Shown in pieces: positions 32,097 through 40,237 of a stretch of 40,295 nt of DNA. Origin of the DNA: Deltaproteobacteria bacterium (GTDB taxonomy: Bacteria; Desulfobacterota; Syntrophia; Syntrophales; JACQWR01); the NCBI GenBank assembly GCA_026388415.1, contig JAPLJV010000035.1:1-40295 (forward strand), written 5' to 3'. The translations under genes and the position numbers were made by a program. Each line of letters opens with the position of its first letter. Positions within the stretch are counted from its first letter, which is position 1. The notes below the pieces were generated by a model. It was given only the letters and a program-made list of their open reading frames with translations, did not search any database and had not been told where the DNA came from.

Positions 32097-32133
32097 CATA
32101 AAGGGAAAACGTGAGGTCGCATAAGGGAAAACG
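32097..32133 (+). repeat. Tandem duplication holding the ribosome-binding site of the DUF3800 gene
   Basis: CATAAAGGGAAAACG at 32097-32111 is repeated as CATAAGGGAAAACG at 32120-32133, which ends at the start codon. Each copy contains a ribosome-binding-like AGGGA. A local duplication seems to have doubled the translation-start region. Confidence 0.6.
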
Positions 32134-32904
32134 ATGAAATATCGGATTTATATTGACGAAGTCGGTAATCCTGACCTGGACAGCTCGGAAAATCCTAATC
32201 ATCAATTTCTAAGTCTCACGGGCGTGATCATCGAGCTTGGATATGCCGCCTCCACGGTGCATCCGCAAATGGAGGAAATCAAACATCGATATTTTCAAGC
32301 ACACCCTGATGAACCAATTATTTTTCACCGTAAGGAAATGTTCAACAATCGACATCCCTTTGAAAGTTTGGCCGATCCTGCCATCAGGAAGGCTTTTGAC
32401 AAGGACCTCCTTCACCTTATGAGGGATTGGCAATACAAGGTGATCTCTGTCTGCCTTGACAAGAAAAAACACAAGGAAACTTATTCTGTGTGGCGTTTCG
32501 ATCCCTACCACTACTGCCTGGCTGTCCTGCTGGAGCGATTTGTATTCTTCCTGAAACGAAATGATGCATGTGGCGATGCTATGGCAGAATCACGTGGCGG
32601 CAAGGAGGATAGACGGTTGAAAGACTCCTTCGAGGGGCTTTGGGAAAATGGAACGGATTTCGTTGCTCCCGATCAGTTTCAGGCCTGCTTGACAAGCCGT
32701 CAATTGAAGGTCAAAATAAAAGCAAACAACATTGCCGGCCTTCAGCTTTGTGATTTGATTGCGCACTCCAGCCGCAATGAAATTCTGAGGGAACAGGGCT
32801 TGTTCAAGGGAAGTGTTTTCCCTTTCGGTGAAAAGGTCATCAAGATTCTTGAAAGCAAATATGACCAGGAAGGTCAGCGCTGCTTTGGAAAGAAATTTAT
32901 TTGA
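32134..32904 (+). CDS. DUF3800 domain protein
   Basis: A 256-aa protein with an RNase H-like fold by family. YIDEVGNPDLD at the N-terminus supplies the first acidic pair (Asp8, Glu9). MAESRGGKEDRRLKDSF and the late NIAGLQLCDLIAHSSRNE supply further conserved polar residues of the putative active site. DUF3800 proteins are recurrent in defence islands and beside mobile elements, and nuclease activity is suspected but not shown in general. It follows the helicase gene by 133 bases, and its start region is a tandem duplication. The end of the frame is followed by a hairpin cluster. Confidence 0.85.
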   Translation: MKYRIYIDEVGNPDLDSSENPNHQFLSLTGVIIELGYAASTVHPQMEEIKHRYFQAHPDEPIIFHRKEMFNNRHPFESLADPAIRKAFDKDLLHLMRDWQYKVISVCLDKKKHKETYSVWRFDPYHYCLAVLLERFVFFLKRNDACGDAMAESRGGKEDRRLKDSFEGLWENGTDFVAPDQFQACLTSRQLKVKIKANNIAGLQLCDLIAHSSRNEILREQGLFKGSVFPFGEKVIKILESKYDQEGQRCFGKKFI

Positions 32905-32914
32905 AGATCGCAAT

Positions 32915-32950
32915 AAAAAAGGCCCTTACGGGCCCGATGGCTTCGCCATC
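32915..32950 (-). terminator. Two tandem hairpins with a T-run on the minus strand
   Basis: GGCCC-TTAC-GGGCC (32921-32934) is followed on the minus strand by six T residues (32915-32920), a classical terminator. A second hairpin, GATGGC-TTC-GCCATC (32936-32950), lies next to it. The orientation would stop a minus-strand transcript, although no minus-strand gene is evident here. Plus-strand transcription would meet the stems without a T-run. Confidence 0.5.
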
Positions 32951-33095
32951 CACCTCCGGATGACCGGATTGATGTTATTCTGACGAATTGATTTTAGGAT
33001 GTCAAGCTTTTTCTGTCGTTATATTTTTTTCTCAAAGGCGGCATAATTTGATAGCAATTGTAAAACTGCTTGAATGCAAAGAAGAATAGCGTATT

Positions 33096-33135
33096 GCATG
33101 TCCAATCTAATACCTCCAATTTAGATTGGGCATGC
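33096..33135 (+). promoter_or_regulatory. 15-bp stem-loop with an anti-Shine-Dalgarno-like loop
   Basis: GCATGTCCAATCTAA pairs with TTAGATTGGGCATGC (one G-T wobble), enclosing the 10-base loop TACCTCCAAT. It lies 60 bases before the RloC-like gene. The CCTCC in the loop could pair with a purine-rich ribosome-binding site such as GAGG at about 33181. On the minus strand the loop would read GGAGG. It could also be an operator. Confidence 0.45.
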
Positions 33136-33194
33136 ATTTATGTCTTGAACGGAAACAGTGACATAAGCAGGACAAAAATAGCGAGGATGTCAAA

Positions 33195-35897
33195 ATGGAA
33201 GCTCTGATAAAACAAAAGCCAATCTCAGCCCTCCATGAAATTCTCAAATGGTCTGCCAGCCGACCCGAGTGGCAGCGGGATGCACTTCGACGTATAATCA
33301 TCAAAGATGCCCTGGATGCAGGTGATATCAAGGAATTGAACCAGCTCTGTCGTGCCAAGCATGGGATACTGCAGGTTACAGAATCAATTGCGAAAGCAGA
33401 AGTCCTTGACGAATCCCTCATTCCACCGAAGTCTGGCTCAGAGGCATCAGTAACACTTGTATCAATCGGCAACCTGCAAAATGTAAATCGTCTTCCATCT
33501 GATCAGACTATTCCGTTTGGAACGGGTCCAAGTTTGACACTCATATACGGAGATAATGGCACGGGCAAGTCTGGCTATGCTCGCGTTATCAAAAAGATGT
33601 GTCGCACGCGTGGAGCACTCCCGGAAATTCGTCCCAATGCGTTTGCAGCCGTACCCACCAATCCGCCATCAGGTACCGTTGTCTGCCGTATTGCGGGCAC
33701 AGATTATCCATTACTTTGGCAAGACGGAACACCGTCCGATCCTCGCCTATCCAACGTGTTCGTCTTCGATACACATACGGCAGAGCACTATCTGGAACAG
33801 GATAGCCCGGCAGTATTCACCCCTAACGGCTTAGATGTGTTGCCGAAGTTGTCCAATGTTTGTGATTCGATAAGCCAACTGATCAAGCAGGACATTGACC
33901 GCGTTAAAGCTGACATTGAAGCGGCAGCAAAAAACTGGAAGTACAATGCAACCACTTCTGTAGGAAAGCTTCTTGATGGATTGAGCGCAGATACGAAGCC
34001 AAGCCATGTAGAAGCATTATCTGGACTTGATGAACGGCAAAATAACCGTTTAAAGGATCTTGCCGAAGCACTTAAGTCAGACCCAAAGCAAAAAGCGAAA
34101 GAAACTCGTGCAGCCGCAGCACGATTAAATATCTTTGCAGGGAAGATAGCGGAAACTTATACTAACCTCTCCGTAACGCAAATATCAGACATCCACAAAC
34201 TGGTTGAGGATGCCAAGGAAGCTGAAAAAGTTGCGAAGTCATTTGCAACTGGCCATTTTGATGTGTCTTATCTTTCTGGCACTGGCGAAGAACTATGGCG
34301 CAGCTTGTGGGAGGCCGCAAGATCATTTTCGGTTTCTTCGGCATACAAAAACCAAGCTTTCCCTGTAACTGCCGATGGAGCACGGTGTGTCCTTTGTCAA
34401 CAAAATCTTGAGCCACCTGCCATTGATCGCCTTCAAGCATTTGATGCTTTCTGCAAAGATCAGAGTCAGAAACTTGCAGAACAGGCTCGAAGAAGATTGA
34501 AAGAAGCCTTTGAAAAGATTCAGAAGATGGAGGTTCTCGATCCTGAATATATTAAGGTCCAGGCCGATTTGGTAGCAGTAACAAAAACCGAAACAAATAA
34601 CATAAGTGAGTTTGTCAAAAAAGCCGATGAATGTCTGACAACGATAAAGAACAATTTGAAAGGTGGTGTATGGGAAGAACCTGCGCTGATTCCCTTATCG
34701 CCGCCCAAAAATGTTGAGGGCATCCCACTACGTGCGGACGCAGAGGTGGCATTGCCGCGTCCAGGACTGGCAGATGATATCACTGCGATAGCAACCAGTC
34801 TGGAAGAACGTGCAAATACAGAGGAATCGGCTGAAGATCCCGAAATTCGCAAAAAGCTGGTAACAGAACGCGATGAATTAGCGGCCCACGATTGGCTTTC
34901 GGGTGTGAAAACCGATGTACTCACTCAAATTGATAGATACAAACAAGTCGTAAAATTAGGAACGTGCCAAAGAGACACTTTAACCACCCAAATAACAACA
35001 AAAAATAGCGATTTGACCAAGCAGATCGTGACGGATACCTTTTGCCAGCGGTTCAAGGATGAAGCCAAGGAATTAGGACTGAGCACGATATCCGTGAAGC
35101 TTGAGGAAATCAAAGGAAAAAAGGGAGAGATGAGATTTGGCGTACGGCTTGATTCTAATGCAACTTGCACTGTCAGGGATATTGCCAGCGAGGGAGAAAA
35201 TCGCTGTATAGCTCTTGCCGCGTTCTTAGCCGAGTTGTCACAGGCTTCGCATCAATCTGCACTTGTATTTGACGACCCCGTTTCGTCATTTGACCATCGG
35301 TACCGCGAGAAGACTGCAGCACGTCTTGTTAAAGAAGGTAAGGTCAGGCAGGTTATTGTATTTACGCATGATGTAGTTTTTTTGAATGATTTAAAGATTT
35401 ATGCAAATGATAACGAGGTTCCCTTGGAGCCCTTCTACCTCGAATGGAATAGTGGCAGACCAGGGCAGTGTATCAAAGGACTGCCCTGGGACTGGAAATC
35501 GGCAGATGACCGCTTCGACAAGCTGGAAAAGGAACAAAGAGCAATTGCAAAAGATTGGAACCATGCTCCGAATGAAGACAATATCCAGTCTATCAGGCAG
35601 GCCTATAGCTGGCTTCGAGCCACTTTAGAACGAATCGTCGAGAAAGAGATCTTGGCAGATGTGGTATTTCGGTATCGGTCATACATTGATGTCAAAAAAC
35701 TTGATCGTGTGGTAGGTTTCCAAGAGAGTGAGTGCAAAGAGTTGCAGCGGCTTGTGAAGCGTTGCAATGACGTAACCGAGGCCCACGATCCAGCGGGTAA
35801 GCATGCTGCAGTTCCCTCACCAGATGACTTTAAGGCAGAGATTGATGCCACAAAACAGCTTGTGAAACAGATTCGTAACCGAAGGAAGACAGAATAA
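33195..35897 (+). CDS. RloC/PrrC-like AAA ATPase (AAA_13 family), possible anti-phage effector
   Basis: A 900-aa SMC/ABC-like ATPase. An N-terminal helical domain covers about residues 1-100. The Walker A motif is GDNGTGKSGYARVIKK (119-134), the form seen in PrrC and RloC. Long coiled coils flank a CVLCQQNL hook at about 397-404, which could bind zinc as in RloC and Rad50. The ABC-like signature is SEGENRCIALAAFLAEL (about 665) and the Walker B is LVFDDPVSSFDHR (about 689), followed by VIVFTHDVVFLNDL. RloC and PrrC cut tRNA anticodon loops when restriction fails. I cannot prove that nuclease here, though the C-terminal 170 residues contain Arg, Glu and His in conserved-looking settings. The island also holds a restriction-modification pair, the typical partner. 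Confidence 0.78.
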   Translation: MEALIKQKPISALHEILKWSASRPEWQRDALRRIIIKDALDAGDIKELNQLCRAKHGILQVTESIAKAEVLDESLIPPKSGSEASVTLVSIGNLQNVNRLPSDQTIPFGTGPSLTLIYGDNGTGKSGYARVIKKMCRTRGALPEIRPNAFAAVPTNPPSGTVVCRIAGTDYPLLWQDGTPSDPRLSNVFVFDTHTAEHYLEQDSPAVFTPNGLDVLPKLSNVCDSISQLIKQDIDRVKADIEAAAKNWKYNATTSVGKLLDGLSADTKPSHVEALSGLDERQNNRLKDLAEALKSDPKQKAKETRAAAARLNIFAGKIAETYTNLSVTQISDIHKLVEDAKEAEKVAKSFATGHFDVSYLSGTGEELWRSLWEAARSFSVSSAYKNQAFPVTADGARCVLCQQNLEPPAIDRLQAFDAFCKDQSQKLAEQARRRLKEAFEKIQKMEVLDPEYIKVQADLVAVTKTETNNISEFVKKADECLTTIKNNLKGGVWEEPALIPLSPPKNVEGIPLRADAEVALPRPGLADDITAIATSLEERANTEESAEDPEIRKKLVTERDELAAHDWLSGVKTDVLTQIDRYKQVVKLGTCQRDTLTTQITTKNSDLTKQIVTDTFCQRFKDEAKELGLSTISVKLEEIKGKKGEMRFGVRLDSNATCTVRDIASEGENRCIALAAFLAELSQASHQSALVFDDPVSSFDHRYREKTAARLVKEGKVRQVIVFTHDVVFLNDLKIYANDNEVPLEPFYLEWNSGRPGQCIKGLPWDWKSADDRFDKLEKEQRAIAKDWNHAPNEDNIQSIRQAYSWLRATLERIVEKEILADVVFRYRSYIDVKKLDRVVGFQESECKELQRLVKRCNDVTEAHDPAGKHAAVPSPDDFKAEIDATKQLVKQIRNRRKTE

Positions 35898-35977
35898 TTA
35901 ACCGCAGGTTCGGGGGTAGCCGACGAGTGTCTCATCCGTAGAAAGGCAGCATAGACGTAAGGTGTCTCGTAGGAAAT

Positions 35978-36673
35978 ATGCCAGAAATAAAGGATAGATT
36001 CACTAAATCAGCCAAATTATGTTTGGAGAATAGCCAACGGCTTCTTAATGAGGCTGAACTTTTGGAATTTGAAGATCCACCATCAACAAGATATTTTCTA
36101 TCCATGATCGCTCAAGAGGAGTGTGCCAAAGGATTTATGTTATTTTTAGTATCTATAAAAGTAATTCCTTGGAATCCTCTAATTTTTCGAGCAACACGTG
36201 ATCACAGATGTAAACAATTATTGTGCGTTGTAATTGACTTTCTTACGGATGATAATGAATTCATAAATAGAATTAACAGTTTTATATTAGAAAACAAACG
36301 GTTGGATATTCCAGCAAGAGTAAATGATTCTATGTTTATCCTCCGCCATGAAAAGATTGGACGATGGGAATCAAATACATGGGTATGGGCGGAAGATCCA
36401 AGTTATGAAGAGACGGCCTTAAGCGTTTCTGAAGGAAGGCAGGACCGAGTGAAGCAGCGGTCTTTATATGTTGAATTGGGAAAAACTGGAGAGGTACATG
36501 CCACACCCAAGGAGATAACTCAAGAGCAAGCCAATACCGAATATGAGAAGGGGCGGAGGTTCACTTCCTTCCTTAAAGACCTCGTAAGTGGGGAAATACC
36601 TACTAGTGTAGATTATGAGAACGTCGAGCAGGGGTTCCGAGCTTTGTTTTCAAAGTACGTGGAGAATGCGTAA
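35978..36673 (+). CDS. AbiV-like abortive infection protein
   Basis: A 231-aa protein. The N-terminal helical block (CLENSQRLLNEAELLEFEDPPSTRYFLSMIAQEECAKGFMLFLVSI) follows the AbiV pattern of A..L..EA.LL…A…EE..KG, and RDHRCKQ supplies the conserved basic residues. AbiV halts phage growth in lactococci by blocking translation; this link is by family resemblance only. The gene is distinctly AT-rich: one sampled 60-base stretch (36121-36180) has 28% G+C, much lower than the mod gene after it, pointing to a separate origin. TAGGAA lies close before the ATG. It lies between the RloC-like and mod genes. Confidence 0.55.
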   Translation: MPEIKDRFTKSAKLCLENSQRLLNEAELLEFEDPPSTRYFLSMIAQEECAKGFMLFLVSIKVIPWNPLIFRATRDHRCKQLLCVVIDFLTDDNEFINRINSFILENKRLDIPARVNDSMFILRHEKIGRWESNTWVWAEDPSYEETALSVSEGRQDRVKQRSLYVELGKTGEVHATPKEITQEQANTEYEKGRRFTSFLKDLVSGEIPTSVDYENVEQGFRALFSKYVENA

Positions 36674-36704
36674 AACAGGTTATTAGGAACGATAGGATAC
36701 TTAT

Positions 36705-38327
36705 ATGGTGAAATCGACAAAGCTCGAACTTACATGGATAGGCAAGGAGAATAGGCCGAGGCTGGAGCCGCGGATTCTGCTGGAGGAGCAGGAGAGGTCC
36801 TATCATGCCAAACACCGGGTAACGGGGAAGGACATTTTCGACAACCGGCTGATCTTCGGGGACAACCTGCTGGCGCTGAAAGCTTTGGAAGCGGAGTTTA
36901 CCGGCAAGGTCAAGTGCGCGTCCATCGATCCGCCCTACAACACCGGCAGCGCCTTTACCCACTATGACGACGGCCTGGAGCATTCCATCTGGCTGTCGCT
37001 GATGCGCGACCGGCTGGAGATTATTCGCAGGCTATTGGCGGAGGATGGTTCGCTGTGGATTTCAATTGATGATAATGAGGCCCATTACTTAAAGGTGCTT
37101 TGTGATGAAATTTTTGGGAGAAAGAACTTTATTAACACTGTAATCTGGCAGAAGGGATTTACAATAAAGGGTACTGCAAAGTTCTTTTCCACAGATCACG
37201 ACTATATTTCTGTCTATGCTAAAGATGCTGACAAGTTGAAAATAAATCCTTTACCAAGGACTCAAAAGCAGGACGCTGATTACAAGAATCCTGATAATGA
37301 TCCTCGTGGCCCATGGCAGTCAGTTGCAATATCTGCAAGAAATTATTACAGTAAAGGGATGTATTCAATAACCTGCCCAAGTGGCAGAATAATTGAAGGA
37401 CCTCCAAAGGGACTATACTGGTCTATAGCTTATGAAAAGCTTAAAGAACTCGATATGGAGGGGAAAATTTGGTGGGGTAAAGATGGGAATGGGACACCCC
37501 GTCATAAGAGATTTTTAACAGACGTATTCCAGTTTCGGATTCCGCAAACGATTTGGAATTATGATGACGTAGGGCATACACAAGAAGCAAAAAAAGAAGT
37601 TATGAAATTTAACTCTGAGGACGTGTTTGCAACACCTAAACCTGAAAGACTCATTCATAGAGTGATTCATATCGCTACCAACCCCGGCGATCTCGTCCTC
37701 GACTCCTTTGCCGGTTCCGGTACGACCGGCGCAGTGGCGCACAAGATGGGGAGACGATGGATTATGGTGGAACTGGGCGCGCATTGCCATACGCATATCA
37801 TTCCTCGCTTAAAGAAGGTGATCGATGGTGAGGACCCCGGCGGCATAACGAAAAGCGTCAACTGGAAGGGCGGCGGCGGTTTCCGCTACTACCACCTTGC
37901 GCCGTCACTGCTGGAAAAGGACAAGTGGGACAACTGGGTCATCAACAAGACCTACAATGCCGCCATGCTGACGGAGGCGCTCTGCAAACTGGAGGGCTTC
38001 ACCTATGCGCCCAGCGATTCGGTCTATTGGCAGCACGGCCGCTCAACGGAGCGGGATTTCATCTATGTGACGACAGCCAAATTGACCCATGAGCAGCTTC
38101 AGCAACTATCCGACGAGGTTGGGCCGGACCGCTCGCTCCTGGTCCTCTGCACCGCTTTCCGCGGTCGGGGGGATTACCCGAGTCTGACGGTAAAGAAGAT
38201 CCCCCGGCAGGTTCTTTCCCGTTGCGAGTGGGGCCATGACGATTATTCGCTGAGGGTGGAGAATCTACCGGCTGCACCGCCCAAACTTGGGCAACAGGAA
38301 CTTTTCGAGGAGGAGGGTGGGGAATGA
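36705..38327 (+). CDS. mod: Type III-like adenine-specific DNA methyltransferase (Mod)
   Basis: A 540-aa beta-class N6-adenine or N4-cytosine methyltransferase. Motif IV, DPPYNTGSAF (about residues 75-84), precedes motif I, DSFAGSGTTG (about 328-337), the order of the beta class and of type III Mod subunits. DPPY favours adenine as target. The section between motifs IV and I, which reads the target sequence, is AT-rich (about 32% G+C in sampled lines) whereas the 5' part reaches 65%, so the gene is a mosaic. The C-terminus after motif I carries a conserved accessory domain (KSVNWKGGGGFRYYHLAPSLLEKD). Its stop overlaps the res gene by four bases (ATGA), as in type III operons. Confidence 0.9.
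   Translation: MVKSTKLELTWIGKENRPRLEPRILLEEQERSYHAKHRVTGKDIFDNRLIFGDNLLALKALEAEFTGKVKCASIDPPYNTGSAFTHYDDGLEHSIWLSLMRDRLEIIRRLLAEDGSLWISIDDNEAHYLKVLCDEIFGRKNFINTVIWQKGFTIKGTAKFFSTDHDYISVYAKDADKLKINPLPRTQKQDADYKNPDNDPRGPWQSVAISARNYYSKGMYSITCPSGRIIEGPPKGLYWSIAYEKLKELDMEGKIWWGKDGNGTPRHKRFLTDVFQFRIPQTIWNYDDVGHTQEAKKEVMKFNSEDVFATPKPERLIHRVIHIATNPGDLVLDSFAGSGTTGAVAHKMGRRWIMVELGAHCHTHIIPRLKKVIDGEDPGGITKSVNWKGGGGFRYYHLAPSLLEKDKWDNWVINKTYNAAMLTEALCKLEGFTYAPSDSVYWQHGRSTERDFIYVTTAKLTHEQLQQLSDEVGPDRSLLVLCTAFRGRGDYPSLTVKKIPRQVLSRCEWGHDDYSLRVENLPAAPPKLGQQELFEEEGGE
37045..37675 (+). other. AT-rich central block of mod (exchanged specificity region)
   Basis: Base composition falls sharply at about 37045 and returns to the flanking level at about 37675. 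Sampled 60-base lines give 32-33% G+C inside, against 65% at 36901-36960 and 52% at 37741-37800. The block covers the segment that decides the DNA target in this enzyme class. Recombination of this module between strains would change specificity while leaving the catalytic motifs untouched. Confidence 0.6.
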
Positions 38328-40237
38328 ACCGTCACGTAAACGCCATTGCCGGCAGGTTGAGCCTGCGCCCACCGCAGCGCCGGTCCCTGGAAATTCTTGA
38401 CCGCATTACGGAAATTGCACCACCAGGCAAGAACACAGATACGGCTGACCAGCTTGCGGCTATTCAAAGCGAGTTCCCGTCAGTGGTAGATTTTGAGCGA
38501 GAGTTTCCGTCGCTGTGCTTTGCTCTCGCTACTGGCGTGGGGAAGACACGGCTCATGGGTGCCTTCATCAGCTACCTGCACCTGGCCCACGGCGTCAACA
38601 ACTTCTTTGTCCTGGCGCCGAACCTGACCATTTACAACAAGCTTATTGCCGATTTCACGCCCAACACACCGAAATACGTGTTCAAGGGAATCGCGGAGTT
38701 TGCGACGGATGCTCCGGAGATCATCACCGGTGATACCTATGAATTGCGGGCGCGGACGCTGTTTGACGAACTCATCCGCTGCAAGATCAATATCTTCAAC
38801 ATCTCCAAGATCAACTCCGAGGTACGCGGCGGCAAATCGCCCCGCATCAAGCGCCTTTCTGAATATATCGGGCAGAGCTATTTCGATTACCTTTCGGGCC
38901 TGCCGGACCTGGTGCTGCTCATGGACGAATCGCACCGCTACCGGGCCAGCGCCGGGGTGCGGGCCATCAACGAGCTGAAGCCGATTCTGGGCTTGGAATT
39001 GACCGCCACGCCCTTTGTGGAGACGAACCGCGGGCCGGTACAGTTCAAGAACGTGATCTACGACTACCCGCTGGGCAGGGCGATGGCCGACGGCTTCGTC
39101 AAGGAACCAGCCGTAGTAACCCGCAAGAATTTCAACCCCGCAGGCATGTCTCATGAGGAAATCGAACGTCTGAAGTTAGAGGACGGTGTCCGGCTGCATG
39201 AGAGCGTGAAGGTGGAACTTGAAACATACGCCAGGGAAAGCGGCAACCCGATCGTAAAGCCTTTCCTGCTCGTAATCGCCCGCGACACGACCCATGCGGG
39301 TCAGTTGATGCAATTGATCAAGTCAGACGCTTTCTTTGCGGGGGGATACCGGGACAAGGTCATTCAAGTAGATTCAAGCAGAACCGGTAGCGAAGAGGAA
39401 GAAATGATCGAACGCCTGCTCAAGGTTGAAGCGACTTCCGAGCCGACGGAGATTGTCATTCACGTCAACATGCTCAAGGAAGGCTGGGACGTTACCAACC
39501 TCTATACCATCGTGCCTCTCCGGGCGGCCAATGCCCGCACCCTCATCGAGCAGTCCATCGGCCGGGGGCTTCGCCTGCCCTACGGCAAGCGAACCGGTGT
39601 CATGGCCGTTGACCGCCTTAACATCGTTGCCCATGACAAGTTCCAGGAGATCATTGATGAGGCCAATCGGCCCGATTCGGCGATCCGGTTGCAGGCGGTC
39701 GTGCTGGACGAGGCAGAGCTGGGCCAGAAGATGGTCACGGTGGTGTCGCAGACGCACCTGGCGACGCAATTGGGAGTTAAGCCGCAGCAGGTGACGGGCA
39801 GCACAAAGATGGCCGGGCAAGACCAGGCGCCTGTTTTCACGAAGCCGGAAGAGCAGCAAGTGGCGAATATTGCCTGGGATGTTATTCGCAAGCTGGAAAG
39901 CCAGCCGCAAATGCTGCCAGACATGAACCATCTGAAGAAGCCGGAGATTCAGGCGGCCATTGTCAAAGCGGTGGAGGAACAACGTCAGCCAGCGCAACTG
40001 GAATTGGAGGGGGTGACGGAGAAGCCGGACATTGCCGCCGTGGTGGCCAAGACGGTGGAATTGATCACCGAGCAGTCCATCACCATCCCGCGTATTCTTG
40101 TGACGCCGAAAGGAGAGGTGAAGTCGGGATTCAAACCCTTTACGCTGTCCTTGGAGACGCTGAAATATCCGGCAGTCTCCGACGAGTTATGGATTCACAA
40201 CACCTCCGGACCCATCAATTGGAAGTGCTGGCGCTGA
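38324..40237 (+). CDS. res: Type III-like restriction subunit (Res helicase), frameshifted near its 3' end
   Basis: The helicase/nuclease partner of the Mod protein; 637 aa are readable in one frame. Motif I is ATGVGKTRLMGAF, motif II is LMDESHRYRASAG, motif III is LELTATPF, and motif VI is EQSIGRGLRLPYGKRTG. After SDELWI (about 40193) the frame runs HNTSGPINWKCWR and stops. The other frame from 40198 reads QHLRTHQLEVLALSRGGIEE and goes on to the window end, as homologues should. A two-base insertion (an extra CA at about 40196) explains this. The C-terminal nuclease domain would lie beyond the window, so whether the unit still cuts DNA is unknown. Translation is coupled to mod. Confidence 0.88.
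   Translation: MNRHVNAIAGRLSLRPPQRRSLEILDRITEIAPPGKNTDTADQLAAIQSEFPSVVDFEREFPSLCFALATGVGKTRLMGAFISYLHLAHGVNNFFVLAPNLTIYNKLIADFTPNTPKYVFKGIAEFATDAPEIITGDTYELRARTLFDELIRCKINIFNISKINSEVRGGKSPRIKRLSEYIGQSYFDYLSGLPDLVLLMDESHRYRASAGVRAINELKPILGLELTATPFVETNRGPVQFKNVIYDYPLGRAMADGFVKEPAVVTRKNFNPAGMSHEEIERLKLEDGVRLHESVKVELETYARESGNPIVKPFLLVIARDTTHAGQLMQLIKSDAFFAGGYRDKVIQVDSSRTGSEEEEMIERLLKVEATSEPTEIVIHVNMLKEGWDVTNLYTIVPLRAANARTLIEQSIGRGLRLPYGKRTGVMAVDRLNIVAHDKFQEIIDEANRPDSAIRLQAVVLDEAELGQKMVTVVSQTHLATQLGVKPQQVTGSTKMAGQDQAPVFTKPEEQQVANIAWDVIRKLESQPQMLPDMNHLKKPEIQAAIVKAVEEQRQPAQLELEGVTEKPDIAAVVAKTVELITEQSITIPRILVTPKGEVKSGFKPFTLSLETLKYPAVSDELWIHNTSGPINWKCWR

Noticed and set aside
33107-33472. 121-codon minus-strand ORF at the start of the RloC-like gene
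   Set aside because: Antisense to a clear gene with no supporting features; the minus-strand terminator at 32915 is too far away to rescue it.
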